Assembly (NCBI RefSeq): GCF_027789125.1
Contig: NZ_JAQFVF010000033.1
Span: forward strand, 62,001 to 126,000
Direction of reading: 5' to 3'
From: Paenibacillus aestuarii
Lineage (GTDB): Bacteria > Bacillota > Bacilli > Paenibacillales > NBRC-103111
DNA: 64,000 nt
Position 1 is the first letter of the stretch. Each line of letters begins with the position of its first letter. Below the pieces are notes generated by a model. The model was not told the origin of the DNA. It saw nothing but the letters and a program-made list of their open reading frames with translations, and did no database searches. A program made the position numbers and the translations under genes. Shown here one piece after another: positions 33,748 through 41,254 of this stretch.

Positions 33748-34489
33748 CTTTACGGCAAGCGTCTGGAACGAAAGCATCAAAATTGCCTCGAAAAAGAAGA
33801 CGATCTTCATCCTCGCCGTCACACTCCTCCTGCCTGTTCTGGCGGGTGTACTGCTGTCACGCTTTCAAAGCGGAATCGGCATCGGCGCCGTAGCATCGCA
33901 GGACTTTCCGATCGTCATGCTTGGTGTATTTAGCAGCCTCTTTTTACCGTTATTCGTGTTCATGGGGGCAGCCGATGTATTCTCCGGCGAGATGGGCGAC
34001 CGCACGATGAAACTCACGCTGACCAGACCGCTCTCACGGTTCAAAGTGTTCGCTTCCAAGCAGCTTGCGCTGGCGTTGTACATCGCGCTTTATTTGCTCG
34101 CCGCGCTGCTGGCGTCCGTGCTGTCCGCTTTATTCTTCTCGCATTTTGGCGGCATCGCCACCGTGCTTGAATGGCTGCTTGCCTATGGCTCGGCCTTCGT
34201 TCCGCTGCTCGTCATGAGCATCGCGGCGGTATGTCTGGCGCAGTTCTTCTCGAGCAGCAGCTCGGCGCTAACCGTGAGCATCTTGCTGTACGCAGGCTTA
34301 AAAGTCACGGCATTCTTCATTCCGCAACTGGCGGCGTACTCGCCGACGGCTTACACGGACTGGCATATGCTGTGGATCGGCAGCACGCTAGCCGGCGGGA
34401 AGATCGCAAACATCTTTATGTTTTTAATGGCGTGTAGTATATTGTTTTTTACAGCAGGTTACTATTTGTTTGATAAAAAGGAGATTTGA
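33740..34489 (+). CDS. ABC-2 type transporter permease (BcrB/NatB-like)
   Basis: A 249-residue protein with about six transmembrane helices. It carries FSGEMGDRTMKLTLTRPLSRFKVFASKQLAL (about residues 80-112), the cytoplasmic coupling segment of ABC-2 permeases. GGAGGAGG precedes the ATG inside the ATPase gene. The substrate is not evident; in similar TCS-linked systems it is a cell-envelope antibiotic. The kinase gene begins about six bases after its stop. Confidence 0.88.
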   Translation: MHSFTASVWNESIKIASKKKTIFILAVTLLLPVLAGVLLSRFQSGIGIGAVASQDFPIVMLGVFSSLFLPLFVFMGAADVFSGEMGDRTMKLTLTRPLSRFKVFASKQLALALYIALYLLAALLASVLSALFFSHFGGIATVLEWLLAYGSAFVPLLVMSIAAVCLAQFFSSSSSALTVSILLYAGLKVTAFFIPQLAAYSPTAYTDWHMLWIGSTLAGGKIANIFMFLMACSILFFTAGYYLFDKKEI

Positions 34490-34494
34490 TCCAG

Positions 34495-35982
34495 ATGTCG
34501 ATTCGCTTGCGGCTGGTGCTTTCCTATATAGCCATGCTTCTTGTACCTCTTGTGCTGTCAGGGCTAGCCGTAATCTTGATTAGCATCGCCACGCTCGGCA
34601 GCATGAAATCATTGTTCCAGGTGGATTACACCCATGGCAACCCGATCAAGCGTGTGATCGATCAGGAAGCGGAGATCAATGCGTATATCAAGGCCGAATC
34701 TGATGTGGAGCCGGATCAATTCATGAGCGAGCCGTTCTTGAACGAGTTGAATGAGCGGCTGCATAAAATCAACATGGGCTTGATCGTCCGAAAGGAGAAT
34801 GCCCTGTTGTTTGTGTCCCCCTACTTGAAGCAGGGCCAAGAGGTTGATGCGGCGAAGCTGCCCACCTTTGGCGGAGGCTCGTCTTCCAGCCATTTTGATC
34901 ACAACCAGAGCTCGCTTTGGATCACGCGCCAGCAGGACTTCCTTTTTGGCGATAAAAGCAAAGGATCGGTATTCATCTTTCTGGACGGCACGACGTTTCA
35001 GAAATATTTGCACCGGTTTTCCAAATCGGTCATTTTTGCGTTTATTACCATTCTTGTGCTGACGAACGGCGTGCTGACTTATCTGGTCTCGCGGAGTATT
35101 ATCCGGCCGCTTAAAGCACTGAAGCAGGCTGCCGAACAAATTAAGGACGGCAATCTTGATTTTCAGGTGAAGACCGCTTCGTGTGATGAGATCGGGGAGT
35201 TGAGCAAAGCGTTTGAAGAGATGAGGCGCCAATTAAAGCGGTCCGTCGAGATGCAGCTGCAGTACGAGGAAAACCGCAAAGAGCTGATCTCCAACATCTC
35301 TCACGACCTGAAGACGCCGGTTACGGCGATTAAAGGTTATGTCGAGGGGATCATGGATGGGGTGACGAATTCGCCGGATAAGCTGGACCGGTATGTGCGC
35401 ACGATTTACCATAAAGCGGTCGATATGGACCGGCTTATCGATGAGCTGTTTTTGTTCTCTAAGCTGGACTTGGGCAAAGTGCCGTTTCAGTTCGAAACGG
35501 TGGATATTCGCGGCTATGTGCAGGATTGTGTGCAGGAATTGCAGTTCGATATGGAGAAAAAAGGTGTTCGTCTGGTGCTGAGCGATTTGCCGGAAGCGCC
35601 GCTGCTGATTACGGCCGACAGGGAGAAGCTGAAGCGTGTGTTCCTGAACGTCATTGAGAACGCCGTGAAATACAGAAGTATGGCGGACTGTTTCATCCGC
35701 TTGCAAGTGCAGGACATCGACGGCAGCGCCGTCATTCAAATCGAAGATAACGGTCAGGGCATCTCGGAGGAGGCACTGCCTTATATATTTGATCGGTTTT
35801 ACCGCGCAGACCCGTCCCGGAACACCTCGACGGGAGGGAGCGGGCTAGGGCTGGCTATCGCCAAACAGATCATGGAGGAGCATGGCGGCGCCATCTGGGC
35901 TTCCAGCCGGCTGGGCGAAGGCACAATCGTGTTCATGGCATTGCCGCTTACGAAGCAGGAGCAGGGGGGACAAGGGGAATGA
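34495..35982 (+). CDS. Membrane sensor histidine kinase, OmpR-system type
   Basis: A 495-residue kinase with two transmembrane helices (about 8-32 and 175-200) enclosing an extracytoplasmic domain of about 140 residues. A HAMP linker, a HisKA domain with the phospho-acceptor His270 in NISHDLKTP, and an HATPase with N, G1 (IEDNGQGI) and G2 (GGSGLGLAI) boxes follow. The large extracellular domain contrasts with BceS-type kinases, which lack one, so it may sense a ligand directly or through the exported protein. I chose the ATG at 34495, about 11 bases after AAGGAG. It overlaps the regulator gene by four bases. Confidence 0.92.
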   Translation: MSIRLRLVLSYIAMLLVPLVLSGLAVILISIATLGSMKSLFQVDYTHGNPIKRVIDQEAEINAYIKAESDVEPDQFMSEPFLNELNERLHKINMGLIVRKENALLFVSPYLKQGQEVDAAKLPTFGGGSSSSHFDHNQSSLWITRQQDFLFGDKSKGSVFIFLDGTTFQKYLHRFSKSVIFAFITILVLTNGVLTYLVSRSIIRPLKALKQAAEQIKDGNLDFQVKTASCDEIGELSKAFEEMRRQLKRSVEMQLQYEENRKELISNISHDLKTPVTAIKGYVEGIMDGVTNSPDKLDRYVRTIYHKAVDMDRLIDELFLFSKLDLGKVPFQFETVDIRGYVQDCVQELQFDMEKKGVRLVLSDLPEAPLLITADREKLKRVFLNVIENAVKYRSMADCFIRLQVQDIDGSAVIQIEDNGQGISEEALPYIFDRFYRADPSRNTSTGGSGLGLAIAKQIMEEHGGAIWASSRLGEGTIVFMALPLTKQEQGGQGE

Positions 35983-36668
35983 GCCGAATTTTAATCATTG
36001 AAGATGAGCTCAGCATCGCGGAGTTGGAAAGGGATTATTTGGAAATAAGCGGGTATGAGGTTGATATCGAGAACAGCGGTGATACCGGCCTGCAGCGCGC
36101 GATGAACAACGACTATGACTTGATCATACTTGACTTGATGCTGCCCAAAGTGGACGGGTTTGAAATTTGCCGCCGCATCCGCGGCGAGAAAGACATTCCC
36201 ATTCTGATGGTCTCCGCCAAAAAAGAAGACATCGACAAAATCCGCGGGCTCGGCCTCGGCGCCGATGATTACATCATCAAGCCGTTCAGCCCGGGGGAGC
36301 TGGTGGCGCGCGTTAAGGCGCATCTGGCCCGTTACGAACGGTTGATGGGCAAGCGTGAGACCCGTAACGATGAGATCCGTATCCGAGGTCTCCTGATCGA
36401 TAAGACGGCCCGCCGGGTGTTCGTGAATGAACAGGAGGTCGTCTTTACGACCAAGGAGTTCGACCTGCTGGCATTCCTAGCGGTGAACCCGAACCGCGTC
36501 TTCAGCAAGGAACAGCTGTTTGATCATCTGTGGGGCATGGACGCCTTGGGGGAAATTGCAACCGTCACCGTACATATCCGCAAACTGCGGGAGAAAATTG
36601 AACAGGACCCGTCCAATCCCCAATATATCGAAACAATCTGGGGAGCGGGGTATAGGTTCCGGATTTAA
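35979..36668 (+). CDS. OmpR/PhoB family response regulator
   Basis: A 229-residue regulator. The receiver domain carries the phospho-acceptor Asp52 (LDLMLP), with acidic residues near 8-9 and Lys101 in KPFSPGEL. The C-terminal winged helix contains RRVFVNEQEVVFTTKEFDLL and VTVHIRKLREKIE. The start overlaps the kinase by four bases (ATGA). It likely activates the module through direct repeats such as those at 31866-31906. A terminator follows. Confidence 0.95.
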   Translation: MSRILIIEDELSIAELERDYLEISGYEVDIENSGDTGLQRAMNNDYDLIILDLMLPKVDGFEICRRIRGEKDIPILMVSAKKEDIDKIRGLGLGADDYIIKPFSPGELVARVKAHLARYERLMGKRETRNDEIRIRGLLIDKTARRVFVNEQEVVFTTKEFDLLAFLAVNPNRVFSKEQLFDHLWGMDALGEIATVTVHIRKLREKIEQDPSNPQYIETIWGAGYRFRI

Positions 36669-36670
36669 AG

Positions 36671-36710
36671 TGAAGCCTGAGACGAGCATAGGTCGTTGAG
36701 GGCTTTTTTA
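36671..36710 (+). terminator. Intrinsic terminator after the two-component system
   Basis: AAGCCT-GAGACGA pairs imperfectly with TCGTTGA-GGGCTT (stem within 36672-36703), followed by a TTTTTTA run. Confidence 0.65.
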
Positions 36711-36750
36711 TGTATAAATGCTTATTTACAACCCTTGTATTGTTAAGATA

Positions 36751-36770
36751 TTGTAAATACTAATTTACAA
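36751..36770. promoter_or_regulatory. Candidate operator upstream of mgtC-like gene
   Basis: TTGTAAAT-ACTA-ATTTACAA is a perfect 8-bp inverted repeat, 20 bases before the mgtC-like start. A third copy of ATTTACAA lies at 36724-36731. It does not match the PerR, Fur or Zur boxes I know. Confidence 0.5.
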
Positions 36771-36789
36771 TTGTTAGGGGGAAGCGCAC

Positions 36790-37476
36790 ATGATGCTTAG
36801 CATTGATGTACATTTATTGCTCAAACTTGGGATTTCCGCCATATTTGGGCTCATTATCGGTCTGGAACGTGAAGTGCGCAACAAACCGCTCGGTTTGAAA
36901 ACATCCCTGGTCATTTGCCTAAGCAGCTGTTTGCTGACCATTGTCTCCATTGAGTCCGCCAACAAATACGCGGTGCCTGGCTTGCATGTCATGGACCCGA
37001 TGCGGCTTGCGGCGCAAGTCGTCAGCGGAATCGGTTTTCTCGGCGCGGGTGTTATTTTGCGCAAGCACAATGATGTCATTATCGGGCTGACGACGGCCGC
37101 TATGATCTGGGGAGCGGCGGGCCTCGGGATTGCCATTGGCGCCGGATTTTTTGTAGAAGCCTTCTTCGGACTCGTCCTCATCATGGTCAGTGTCATTGTG
37201 CTGCCTTACTTTATCAAAAAGGTCGGACCTAGACCGCTCATCATGAAAGATCTGCGTGTTCGATTGATCCTTTCCCATGAAGCCAACTTAACGCTAATTA
37301 TTAAAACGATCATTAAAAAAGGGTACAGAATAAGCAGCGTTCACATCAAGGAGCTGAACTCGGAGCATCAGGAGCTGAATTTCATCGTATATATCGACCG
37401 GAAATATGCATCGGAGGTTTACGATGAGCTGAAGAGTATGGAATATGTGGAAACTGCTGAAGTGGAAACGCTGTAA
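36790..37476 (+). CDS. MgtC/SapB family membrane protein
   Basis: A 228-residue protein with four to five N-terminal transmembrane helices containing the family motifs GLIIGLEREVRNKPLGLKTS, GIGFLGAGVILR and GLTTAAMIWGAAGLGIAIG. A cytosolic C-terminal domain (about 150-228) resembles an ACT fold. MgtC proteins influence magnesium homeostasis and F-ATPase activity in other bacteria. AGGGGG lies before the ATG at 36790, and a second ATG directly follows. The perfect palindrome just upstream suggests dedicated regulation. A strong terminator follows. Confidence 0.92.
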   Translation: MMLSIDVHLLLKLGISAIFGLIIGLEREVRNKPLGLKTSLVICLSSCLLTIVSIESANKYAVPGLHVMDPMRLAAQVVSGIGFLGAGVILRKHNDVIIGLTTAAMIWGAAGLGIAIGAGFFVEAFFGLVLIMVSVIVLPYFIKKVGPRPLIMKDLRVRLILSHEANLTLIIKTIIKKGYRISSVHIKELNSEHQELNFIVYIDRKYASEVYDELKSMEYVETAEVETL

Positions 37477-37483
37477 AATAAGC

Positions 37484-37520
37484 AAGACCGCTGACCTCGT
37501 TTGAGGTTGGCGGTCTTTTC
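37484..37520 (+). terminator. Intrinsic terminator after mgtC-like gene
   Basis: AAGACCGC (37484-37491) pairs with GCGGTCTT (37510-37517), with inner CTC/GAG pairing, followed by TTTTCGTTT. Confidence 0.85.
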
Positions 37521-37620
37521 GTTTGCTCACGTTGCCAGCGCTGCAGCGAATTTTTTTCCATATTCGCGGCACATTCGCTTCTCGTCCTTGGAAGGGTACT
37601 GACAGCACATGTGCAATAAC

Positions 37621-37655
37621 AAAAGGAGCTAAGCCCATTTTAAGCGCTTAGCTCC
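37621..37655 (-). terminator. Intrinsic terminator after the 37679-38428 gene
   Basis: GGAGCTAAGC (37625-37634) pairs with GCTTAGCTCC (37646-37655). On the minus strand a TTTT run follows. Confidence 0.85.
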
Positions 37656-37678
37656 TCTCTTTGTTCCGCCAACTGATG

Positions 37679-38428
37679 CTACGAATTCACCTTTTGCAGC
37701 TTTGCCGGATTGTTGATCTTGTAAGGCACCGGATGCTTGGTCAGCTTCTTGGCCACGATTTTGCCTTCGAACGTCAAGACGTCGCCGATCGCCAGCTCCA
37801 GCTTTTTCAGCGTAGCGCTGTGGCTTGACCATGCTGTGCCGAGCTCGATGGCAGGGTCTTCAATGGACACCGCCTCATAAATAATCACTTCATCATCCGC
37901 ATCGGAAAAATGATTCGGTACCGTCGTAAACTCCTGGACCGTAGCGGTCATTTTTACTTTCTCCTCAGGCAGCTCGACCTTCGGCGCTTTTTCTTTTGCG
38001 GCCTTCTTTTTCGGTGCGGCTTCCACTTTGGTTTCTTCCGCTTTAGGCTCATCGGCTTTGCTAGCAACAGCAGGCGCAGCCTCCTGTGATCGTTCAACCG
38101 CCGCTGCAGCGGTATCGGCTTCAGCTTCATCAGGCTCGTCCGAGGCTATGGTCTGCTTTTGACCATAATTCGCAGCTTGCATCTCCTTGAGATAAGAAGG
38201 GTGGATGCTATGCTTCTGCTTGTTCTCGAATTCAATGACCGCGGTCATCTTATCGACATAACCGACCAAACTACAGACGTGCGCAGCCCCGTTTCGCTTG
38301 TAGAAAAACGTTTTTGTTTTCACAGCCTTTTCGGACAAGAGGCCCCATTCCTTGCATTTGTCGATCTGTTCGGCCTCGCTCTCGAAGGCGTTATAGGTTG
38401 TGGGCTCGATAATAAAAGCATGTACCAT
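37679..38428 (-). CDS. Hypothetical protein with an Ala/Glu/Lys-rich linker
   Basis: A 249-residue protein not assigned to a family. An N-terminal part (about 1-90) contains a Cys-Lys pair and HVCSLVGYVDKMTAVIEFENKQ. A low-complexity Ala/Glu/Lys/Pro linker (about 95-150) follows, then a C-terminal part with KLELAIGDVLTFEGKIVAKK, which suggests a small beta-barrel (OB-like) fold. I saw no signal peptide or membrane helix. The ATG at 38428 has GGAG six bases before it and is preferred over upstream in-frame positions. Nucleic acid binding is possible but unproven. Confidence 0.7.
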   Translation of the reverse strand: MVHAFIIEPTTYNAFESEAEQIDKCKEWGLLSEKAVKTKTFFYKRNGAAHVCSLVGYVDKMTAVIEFENKQKHSIHPSYLKEMQAANYGQKQTIASDEPDEAEADTAAAAVERSQEAAPAVASKADEPKAEETKVEAAPKKKAAKEKAPKVELPEEKVKMTATVQEFTTVPNHFSDADDEVIIYEAVSIEDPAIELGTAWSSHSATLKKLELAIGDVLTFEGKIVAKKLTKHPVPYKINNPAKLQKVNS

Positions 38429-38569
38429 TCGCTTCTCCGCCTTTCTTTTCATACAGCCTATTTTATCATTACTTAGGTTCATTTTAAATAAACTCAAAGT
38501 TTCCCTTGTTCTGGCAAGGAGAGCGTTTTATGTTGAAGGATAGAGACGGTGAGGAGGGAGAGAAACAAC

Positions 38570-39448
38570 ATGATACTAAATACAAATGTCCAAGACTTAT
38601 TGCTGGAGCTCCGGGGGCTAGGCATATTAGGGGCCGATTGTGAGGCGGTTCCCAACACGAACGGCACAACGGATGGACGAATCTATATTTTATCCGAAAA
38701 TAATGTAAAACGACATGTGCTCAAGCTGGATCACCCCCAGGAAATTGCGCTGGCCGAGCAGTTCCTGCACCGCTACAGGGAGGTCTCACTGCTGCCTGAT
38801 CTTCTATACACGGATCCAGATAAGACATATATGGTCTATACCTTTATTCCCGGTACCACACACTATAATAGGGGGGCCAAAATCAACTGGCTGACTCGAT
38901 TGGTCACGGGCATGCTGAATCATTACACGGCTGTTGAAGAAGGGAGCTCATGGGGGCGGATCGACATTCCTCATCCTTCGTGGCTTCAATTTAATGAGCA
39001 GAGTATCCGTGAGGCCAAAATGAATGTAGGCAGCCTTTTGACTGAAGCGGATTATGAGCTTGTAAGGTCTTTGGTCCACCGGCTGTGGTCGGACGATAGC
39101 GGCATGAAGCGGTACTTGCTGCACGGCGATACAGGCGTACACAACTTCGTTTTTGATAAGGGTGAACTCCAGGCGATCATTGATCCTTCTCCTATAGCGG
39201 GACCTGTTTCGTATGACTTTTTATACGCGTTTTGCTCGTCGCCGGACGATTTGAACATAGAGACACTGCGGGCTGGATATGTTTTACTTAAAAATGAAGC
39301 TACGGATGTATGGAGCCTGACCCAAGAGGTCATGGTGCAGCTCTATTGCCGGATCGGCATTTGCCTCAGACATCATCCGCATGATTTAGCGGGTTATTTG
39401 CAGGCTTGGCGCTATTGGAAGGAGCAGCTCAAGGAACAGACTCTATAA
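38570..39448 (+). CDS. Aminoglycoside phosphotransferase (APH)-fold kinase
   Basis: A 292-residue protein of the APH/choline-kinase superfamily. The catalytic motif HGDTGVHN (H185, D187, N192) is followed by AIIDPS with the metal-binding Asp (about D205). The N-lobe carries NNVKRHVLKLDHP with a possible ATP-binding lysine. Such proteins phosphorylate small molecules (sugars, amines, drugs), and the substrate cannot be read from sequence. It is close to Paenibacillus proteins usually annotated only as phosphotransferase. GGAGGGAG lies nine bases before the ATG at 38570. Confidence 0.8.
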   Translation: MILNTNVQDLLLELRGLGILGADCEAVPNTNGTTDGRIYILSENNVKRHVLKLDHPQEIALAEQFLHRYREVSLLPDLLYTDPDKTYMVYTFIPGTTHYNRGAKINWLTRLVTGMLNHYTAVEEGSSWGRIDIPHPSWLQFNEQSIREAKMNVGSLLTEADYELVRSLVHRLWSDDSGMKRYLLHGDTGVHNFVFDKGELQAIIDPSPIAGPVSYDFLYAFCSSPDDLNIETLRAGYVLLKNEATDVWSLTQEVMVQLYCRIGICLRHHPHDLAGYLQAWRYWKEQLKEQTL

Positions 39449-39482
39449 AACGTGCCTCCGCAAGCACACAACATGCATAGAT

Positions 39483-39501
39483 CATGGTACAATTAACCAT
39501 G
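39483..39501. promoter_or_regulatory. Inverted repeat upstream of TrmB-type regulator
   Basis: CATGGT-ACAATTA-ACCATG (39483-39501) is a perfect 6-bp inverted repeat about 40 bases before the regulator start. It overlaps a possible -10 (TACAAT, 39488-39493) and could be an autoregulatory operator. Confidence 0.45.
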
Positions 39502-39539
39502 TTGAAAGTTAACCGGATGAAGGAAAGCGGGGCGTTCAC

Positions 39540-40379
39540 ATGGGGGAAATTTTGCAGCATTTGAGAATACTAGGATTCACGGAGCTGGAGGCCAAATGTT
39601 TGCATATGCTCGCGGAGTCCGGCACACACACGGGCTATGAAATCGCCAAGCGGCTTGGCGTCTCGCGCTCGAATGTCTATGCAGCGCTGCAGAAGCTGGC
39701 GGAAAAAGGAGTTGTCCTGACCAGCCATGGAGAGCCGACGCATTACCAGAGCTTATCGATCGAGGATATCAGCCGCAAAATCGAGACCGACTTGCAAGCC
39801 TCCATCCGCTATGTGAAGGCTCATATGCCGAAGCAGGATGCGCATCGCACAGGATATTTCAGCTTGGACGGCGATGCCAAAGTGACTGACCGTCTGCGTG
39901 ATGAGCTGAAAAACGCGAGGGAAGAAGTGCTCGGCGATCTTGCACGGAACGAAGTCGATCTGCTCAAAGCGGATTTGGAGTCCGCAGCTGGGGAAGGGGT
40001 GCGGATCCTGCTTGCTACAGCCGATGAAGCGGATGTAGAGCCTTCCATTCGCCAGTTCCAGCATTTGCGTGAGAGGACGGAGCAGCCTCAGAGCGGCCGC
40101 AAGTTCACGCTGTTGATCGACCGCAAGCTGGCCATTGTCGGTACACTCGGCTGCGAGTCTGCCAAAGTGATGCTGACGGAGCATCCAGCGATGGTCGAGC
40201 TGTTGCAGGAACATTTTCAGCATGCGGTTGTGCTTTCAGAGCTGCATCGGGATATGGGCGCGAAGCTTGAAGACAAATATGGGAAAAATTACAAAAAAAT
40301 CATACAGAAATATATCGACGGCAAGCCGGCAGAGGGGAATGGCAAGCTGGTTGAAGGGAAGAGGAGAAAGAAGAAATGA
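39540..40379 (+). CDS. TrmB family transcriptional regulator
   Basis: A 279-residue regulator. Residues 1-75 are a TrmB winged helix (LGFTELEAKCLHMLAESG, then VSRSNVYAALQKLAEKGVV). A middle part (about 75-245) resembles the phospholipase D-like ligand domain of sugar-sensing TrmB proteins. A Lys-rich C-terminus ends in RRKKK. It overlaps the next gene (HD hydrolase) by four bases. TrmB regulators are usual in archaea and are also found in Bacillota. Confidence 0.82.
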   Translation: MGEILQHLRILGFTELEAKCLHMLAESGTHTGYEIAKRLGVSRSNVYAALQKLAEKGVVLTSHGEPTHYQSLSIEDISRKIETDLQASIRYVKAHMPKQDAHRTGYFSLDGDAKVTDRLRDELKNAREEVLGDLARNEVDLLKADLESAAGEGVRILLATADEADVEPSIRQFQHLRERTEQPQSGRKFTLLIDRKLAIVGTLGCESAKVMLTEHPAMVELLQEHFQHAVVLSELHRDMGAKLEDKYGKNYKKIIQKYIDGKPAEGNGKLVEGKRRKKK

Positions 40380-41056
40380 AGGAGATCGGGCAGGAGATGG
40401 ATCAAGGTCAGGGGCAAAAGCGTATTCTACAAGCGGCGGAGGCACTTGTGAAGGAGAAGCTCGAGCGCGACAGCAGCGGCCACGATTGGTGGCATATTTA
40501 TCGCGTCGTGCAGACGACGAAGCGGATCGCCGCTATGGAGGGCGCCGACAGCTTCGTCTGCGAGCTCGCGGCTCTGCTTCACGACGTCGCCGACGAGAAG
40601 CTGAACCCGGATCCCGCAGCTGCGCAGCGGGAGCTTGAGCATTGGCTCGCCGCGAGCGGCACGCCGGCGGCGCAAGTGCAGCACGTGCTGGAGATTATCA
40701 GCACGATGTCGTTCAAGGGCGGCGCGCGTCCGCCGATGCGCACGCTGGAAGGCCAGGTCGTGCAGGATGCCGACCGGCTGGATGCGATAGGCGCGGTAGG
40801 CATCTCGCGCGTATTCGCCTATTCGGGCTGGAAAGGCCGCCCGATCCATGATCCCAGCGTCACGGTGCGCGAGCATATGACGGAGGCGGAGTATCGCAGC
40901 GGCAACGACACGGCGATCAATCATTTTTATGAGAAGCTCCTGAAATTGAAGGAGCTGATGAATACCGCCTACGCGCGCAAAATGGCGGAGGAGCGCCACA
41001 ACTTCATGGAACAGTATCTCACACAATTCTATGCGGAATGGGAAGGCGAAAAATAG
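40376..41056 (+). CDS. HD domain phosphohydrolase (YedJ-like)
   Basis: A 226-residue metal-dependent HD hydrolase. Visible ligands are HDWWHIYRV (H36, H40), LLHDVADEK (H69-D70) and VVQDADRLDAIGAVGI (distal Asp). The pattern resembles YedJ/YpgQ-type proteins, some of which hydrolyse nucleotides. The ATG overlaps the end of the TrmB-type gene (ATGA), so the two are translationally coupled and probably under the regulator's control. A terminator follows eight bases after the stop. Confidence 0.88.
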   Translation: MKEIGQEMDQGQGQKRILQAAEALVKEKLERDSSGHDWWHIYRVVQTTKRIAAMEGADSFVCELAALLHDVADEKLNPDPAAAQRELEHWLAASGTPAAQVQHVLEIISTMSFKGGARPPMRTLEGQVVQDADRLDAIGAVGISRVFAYSGWKGRPIHDPSVTVREHMTEAEYRSGNDTAINHFYEKLLKLKELMNTAYARKMAEERHNFMEQYLTQFYAEWEGEK

Positions 41057-41064
41057 GTGAAACG

Positions 41065-41087
41065 GAGCCTTTCGAGGCTCTTTTTTT
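41065..41087 (+). terminator. Intrinsic terminator after HD gene
   Basis: GAGCCT-TTCG-AGGCTC (41065-41080), a UUCG-tetraloop hairpin, followed by seven T residues. Confidence 0.92.
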
Positions 41088-41188
41088 ATGCAGCAGCAGG
41101 TTGCTCATCCGACCGGCCCTCCCTCTTGGCCCGCTACCACCCCAGCACCCCTCACCTCGCCTACCACCACCCACATCTTCCAACGCCC

Positions 41189-41217
41189 TTGAGTCGAATT
41201 ATGTGATAAACTACAAT
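41189..41217 (+). promoter_or_regulatory. Sigma-A promoter of the DUF445 gene
   Basis: TTGAGT (41189-41194), a 17-base spacer and TACAAT (41212-41217). The start codon follows about 38-44 bases later. Confidence 0.65.
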
Positions 41218-41254
41218 GAAGAGAGCAACGACTCAACTTCCCACGTAGAAAGAG

